The notes below the pieces were generated by a model, which had not been told where the DNA came from, ran no database searches, and saw only the letters and a list, made by a program, of their open reading frames with translations. From an uncultured Pelagibacteraceae bacterium (GTDB taxonomy: Bacteria > Pseudomonadota > Alphaproteobacteria > Pelagibacterales > Pelagibacteraceae): a DNA stretch of 64,000 nt. The stretch spans positions 1 to 64,000 of the forward strand of contig CACIMN010000001.1 of the NCBI GenBank assembly GCA_902587755.1. Reading direction: 5' to 3'. Every line of letters begins with the position of its first letter. The first letter of the stretch is position 1. Made by a program: the position numbers and the translations under genes. Shown here piece after piece: positions 62,750 to 64,000 of this stretch.

Positions 62750-63530
62750 TCCCTTTTGATGGAGATGATGGATTGCCCATCAAAATTTTATCTATTCTTC
62801 CAGAATTATAGGATTGTCTACCAGCAATAACAGCATTTTTAAAAGCAACTGCCATTTCCAAAGGTTTTTTGGCCTTTGCAATTGCAGTATTAACAAGTAC
62901 TCCATCACATCCTAGTTCCATTGCAATTGTTGCATCAGATGCTTGTCCCAAACCAGCGTCAATAATTAATGGAAGTTTGGTTTGTTTTCTAATTATTTGA
63001 ATATTGATTTTGTTTTGAATGCCTAGTCCTGAACCAATTGGTGCAGCTAAAGGCATTATTGCGTCAGCACCTGAATTCTCTAGACGCTTAGCCATTAAAG
63101 GATCATCATTGCAATAAACCATAACCCTAAAACCCTCTTTAGCTAAAACTTCTGTTGATTTTAATGTTTCTATCATGTCAGGAAATAAATTTTTTTTATC
63201 TCCTAAAACTTCTAATTTAACTAACTTCCAACCACCTATTTCTCTTGCTAATCTTAAAGTTCTCAGAGCTTCTTTTGAATTAAAACATCCAGCAGTATTG
63301 GGTAAATATGTAATTTTTTTTGGATCAACATAATCCATAAGTAAAGGCTTATTTTTATCTGAAATATTAACTCTTCTTACAGCAACTGTTACGATTTCTG
63401 CCCCAGATAGTTTAATTGCTTTTGCACACTCAGACATACTTTTATATTTTCCTGTTCCAACAATTAATCTGGAATTAAATTTTTTACTTGCAATAATTAG
63501 ACTATCTTTTTTCAAATTAACCACCTCCAA
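62742..63530 (-). CDS. thiG: Thiazole synthase
   Basis: The 262-aa TIM-barrel protein shows the ThiG features: RLIVGTGKYKSMSECAKAI, the catalytic Lys105 in LVKLEVLGD, LPNTAGCFNSKEALRTLRLA, MPLAAPIGSGLGI and IIDAGLGQASDATIAMELG. It builds the thiazole of thiamine with ThiS-thiocarboxylate. Its start overlaps thiS by 14 bases; its end overlaps rne tail to tail by 8 bases. Other thiamine genes are not in the window. Confidence 0.95.
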   Translation of the reverse strand: MEVVNLKKDSLIIASKKFNSRLIVGTGKYKSMSECAKAIKLSGAEIVTVAVRRVNISDKNKPLLMDYVDPKKITYLPNTAGCFNSKEALRTLRLAREIGGWKLVKLEVLGDKKNLFPDMIETLKSTEVLAKEGFRVMVYCNDDPLMAKRLENSGADAIMPLAAPIGSGLGIQNKINIQIIRKQTKLPLIIDAGLGQASDATIAMELGCDGVLVNTAIAKAKKPLEMAVAFKNAVIAGRQSYNSGRIDKILMGNPSSPSKGII

Positions 63531-63735
63531 TAAAATGAACTATTTCAATTTTATCATTTTTATTCAATTTAATTTTAGTAATTTTTTTTTTATCTATTAT
63601 TTCTTCATTAAGCTCAATTGCCACTTTATTTAATGGTATTTTTAGAGTTTTTAACACATTAAAAAGGTTAGAACCTTTAGTTATAGATTTCATTTTACCA
63701 TTTATTTTAATTTTTATTTTTTTTATTTTTTTCAT
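63517..63735 (-). CDS. thiS: Thiamine sulfur-carrier protein
   Basis: The 72-aa ubiquitin-like protein has VAIELNEEII in the middle and ends EIVHFIGGG, with the C-terminal Gly-Gly that carries sulfur. It overlaps thiG, its partner. The N terminus has an extra Lys-rich strand (MKKIKKIKIKINGKMKS); a later start would need another Met, MKSI at residue 15. Confidence 0.9.
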   Translation of the reverse strand: MKKIKKIKIKINGKMKSITKGSNLFNVLKTLKIPLNKVAIELNEEIIDKKKITKIKLNKNDKIEIVHFIGGG

Positions 63736-63751
63736 CGTATATAAATGCTGA

Positions 63752-64000
63752 ATGAATAATAAAATAATTATTATTAATGGTCCAAATCTTAATCTATTAG
63801 GAGAAAGAGAACAATCACAATATGGATCAACTACGTTTGATCAACTTAAGGATAATTGTTCTAAAAAGGCAAAAGAAATTGGTCTTAATGTTGAATTTGC
63901 CCAATCTAATGTTGAGGGAGAGCTTGTTAACATTATTCAAGATGCCAGAAAAAAATTTGATGGTATGATTATAAATGCTGCTGGTTTTACTCATACTTCT
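63752..64000 (+). CDS. aroQ: 3-Dehydroquinate dehydratase, type II (3'-truncated by window edge)
   Basis: The first 83 codons are present and run off the window. IIINGPNLNLLGEREQSQYG contains the family motif with the catalytic Arg and Tyr, followed by VEFAQSNVEGELVNIIQDA and IINAAGFTHTS, all typical of the type II enzyme of the shikimate pathway. It diverges from thiS across only 16 bases. Confidence 0.93.
   Translation, partial: MNNKIIIINGPNLNLLGEREQSQYGSTTFDQLKDNCSKKAKEIGLNVEFAQSNVEGELVNIIQDARKKFDGMIINAAGFTHTS

Noticed and set aside
1-64000. CRISPR arrays, tRNA/rRNA genes, insertion sequences, prophage genes, toxin-antitoxin or defence systems
   Set aside because: No regularly spaced repeats, cloverleaf sequences, transposase or integrase motifs or defence-type domains were seen on reading both strands; nearly all bases belong to metabolic or housekeeping genes.

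Overview
The window looks like part of a streamlined, AT-rich marine alphaproteobacterial genome, most likely SAR11 / Candidatus Pelagibacter or a close relative. This rests on codon use dominated by A/T, about 66 genes in 64 kb, gaps between genes all under about 150 bp, and very many start/stop overlaps (TAATG, ATGA). The right end also has typical alphaproteobacterial gene neighbourhoods: iscR-sufBCDS, tyrS/anmK, prfB-mrcA-rne and thiS-thiG. I see no tRNA, rRNA, IS element, prophage gene or CRISPR array.

Layout. (1) 1-7.2 kb: an aldehyde dehydrogenase (cut by the window edge) and an HpcH/HpaI aldolase face a leftward set of PanB-like enzyme, small winged-helix regulator and DUF1907 (C11orf54-type) metalloprotein. 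Divergent from these are a PanE-like reductase and two Fe(II)/2-oxoglutarate dioxygenases. The PanB-like and PanE-like proteins both lack classical active-site residues, so this may be an undescribed pathway rather than pantothenate synthesis. (2) 7.2-35.6 kb: a long carbohydrate/polyol region. It holds a Gfo/Idh plus TIM-barrel pair, a glycerol-type ABC transporter with two ATPases and a 63-aa membrane protein, DhaL/DhaK kinase subunits, two D-2-hydroxyacid dehydrogenases, a di-haem peroxidase, a TRAP transporter, IolE and IolG, an SDR and an aldo/keto reductase, and a second ABC transporter with GH4 alpha-galactosidase, GH1 beta-glycosidase and a MalK-type ATPase. No transcription factor is encoded in this region. 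(3) 35.7-40.9 kb: molybdopterin synthesis (moaA-C-D-E, moaB) fused by overlaps to msrP-msrQ, with DUF1244 and a TauE-like exporter. (4) 41-45.5 kb: a third 2OG oxygenase, homocysteine S-methyltransferase, an EamA transporter, a YbaK-type deacylase and glutamine synthetase. (5) 45.6-51.8 kb: the complete SUF iron-sulfur operon, led by an IscR-type regulator with a perfect palindrome over its promoter. (6) 51.9-64 kb: housekeeping genes: COG2945 hydrolase, anmK, tyrS, an AsmA-like protein, prfB with its programmed frameshift, PBP1A, RNase E, thiG, thiS and the start of aroQ.

How they fit. The left half appears to take up and oxidise small organic molecules (sugars, polyols, sugar acids, glycosides) made by phytoplankton; the right half is core metabolism. 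Assignments come from reading motifs and remembered family sequences; no database search was run, and transporter substrates are not determined.
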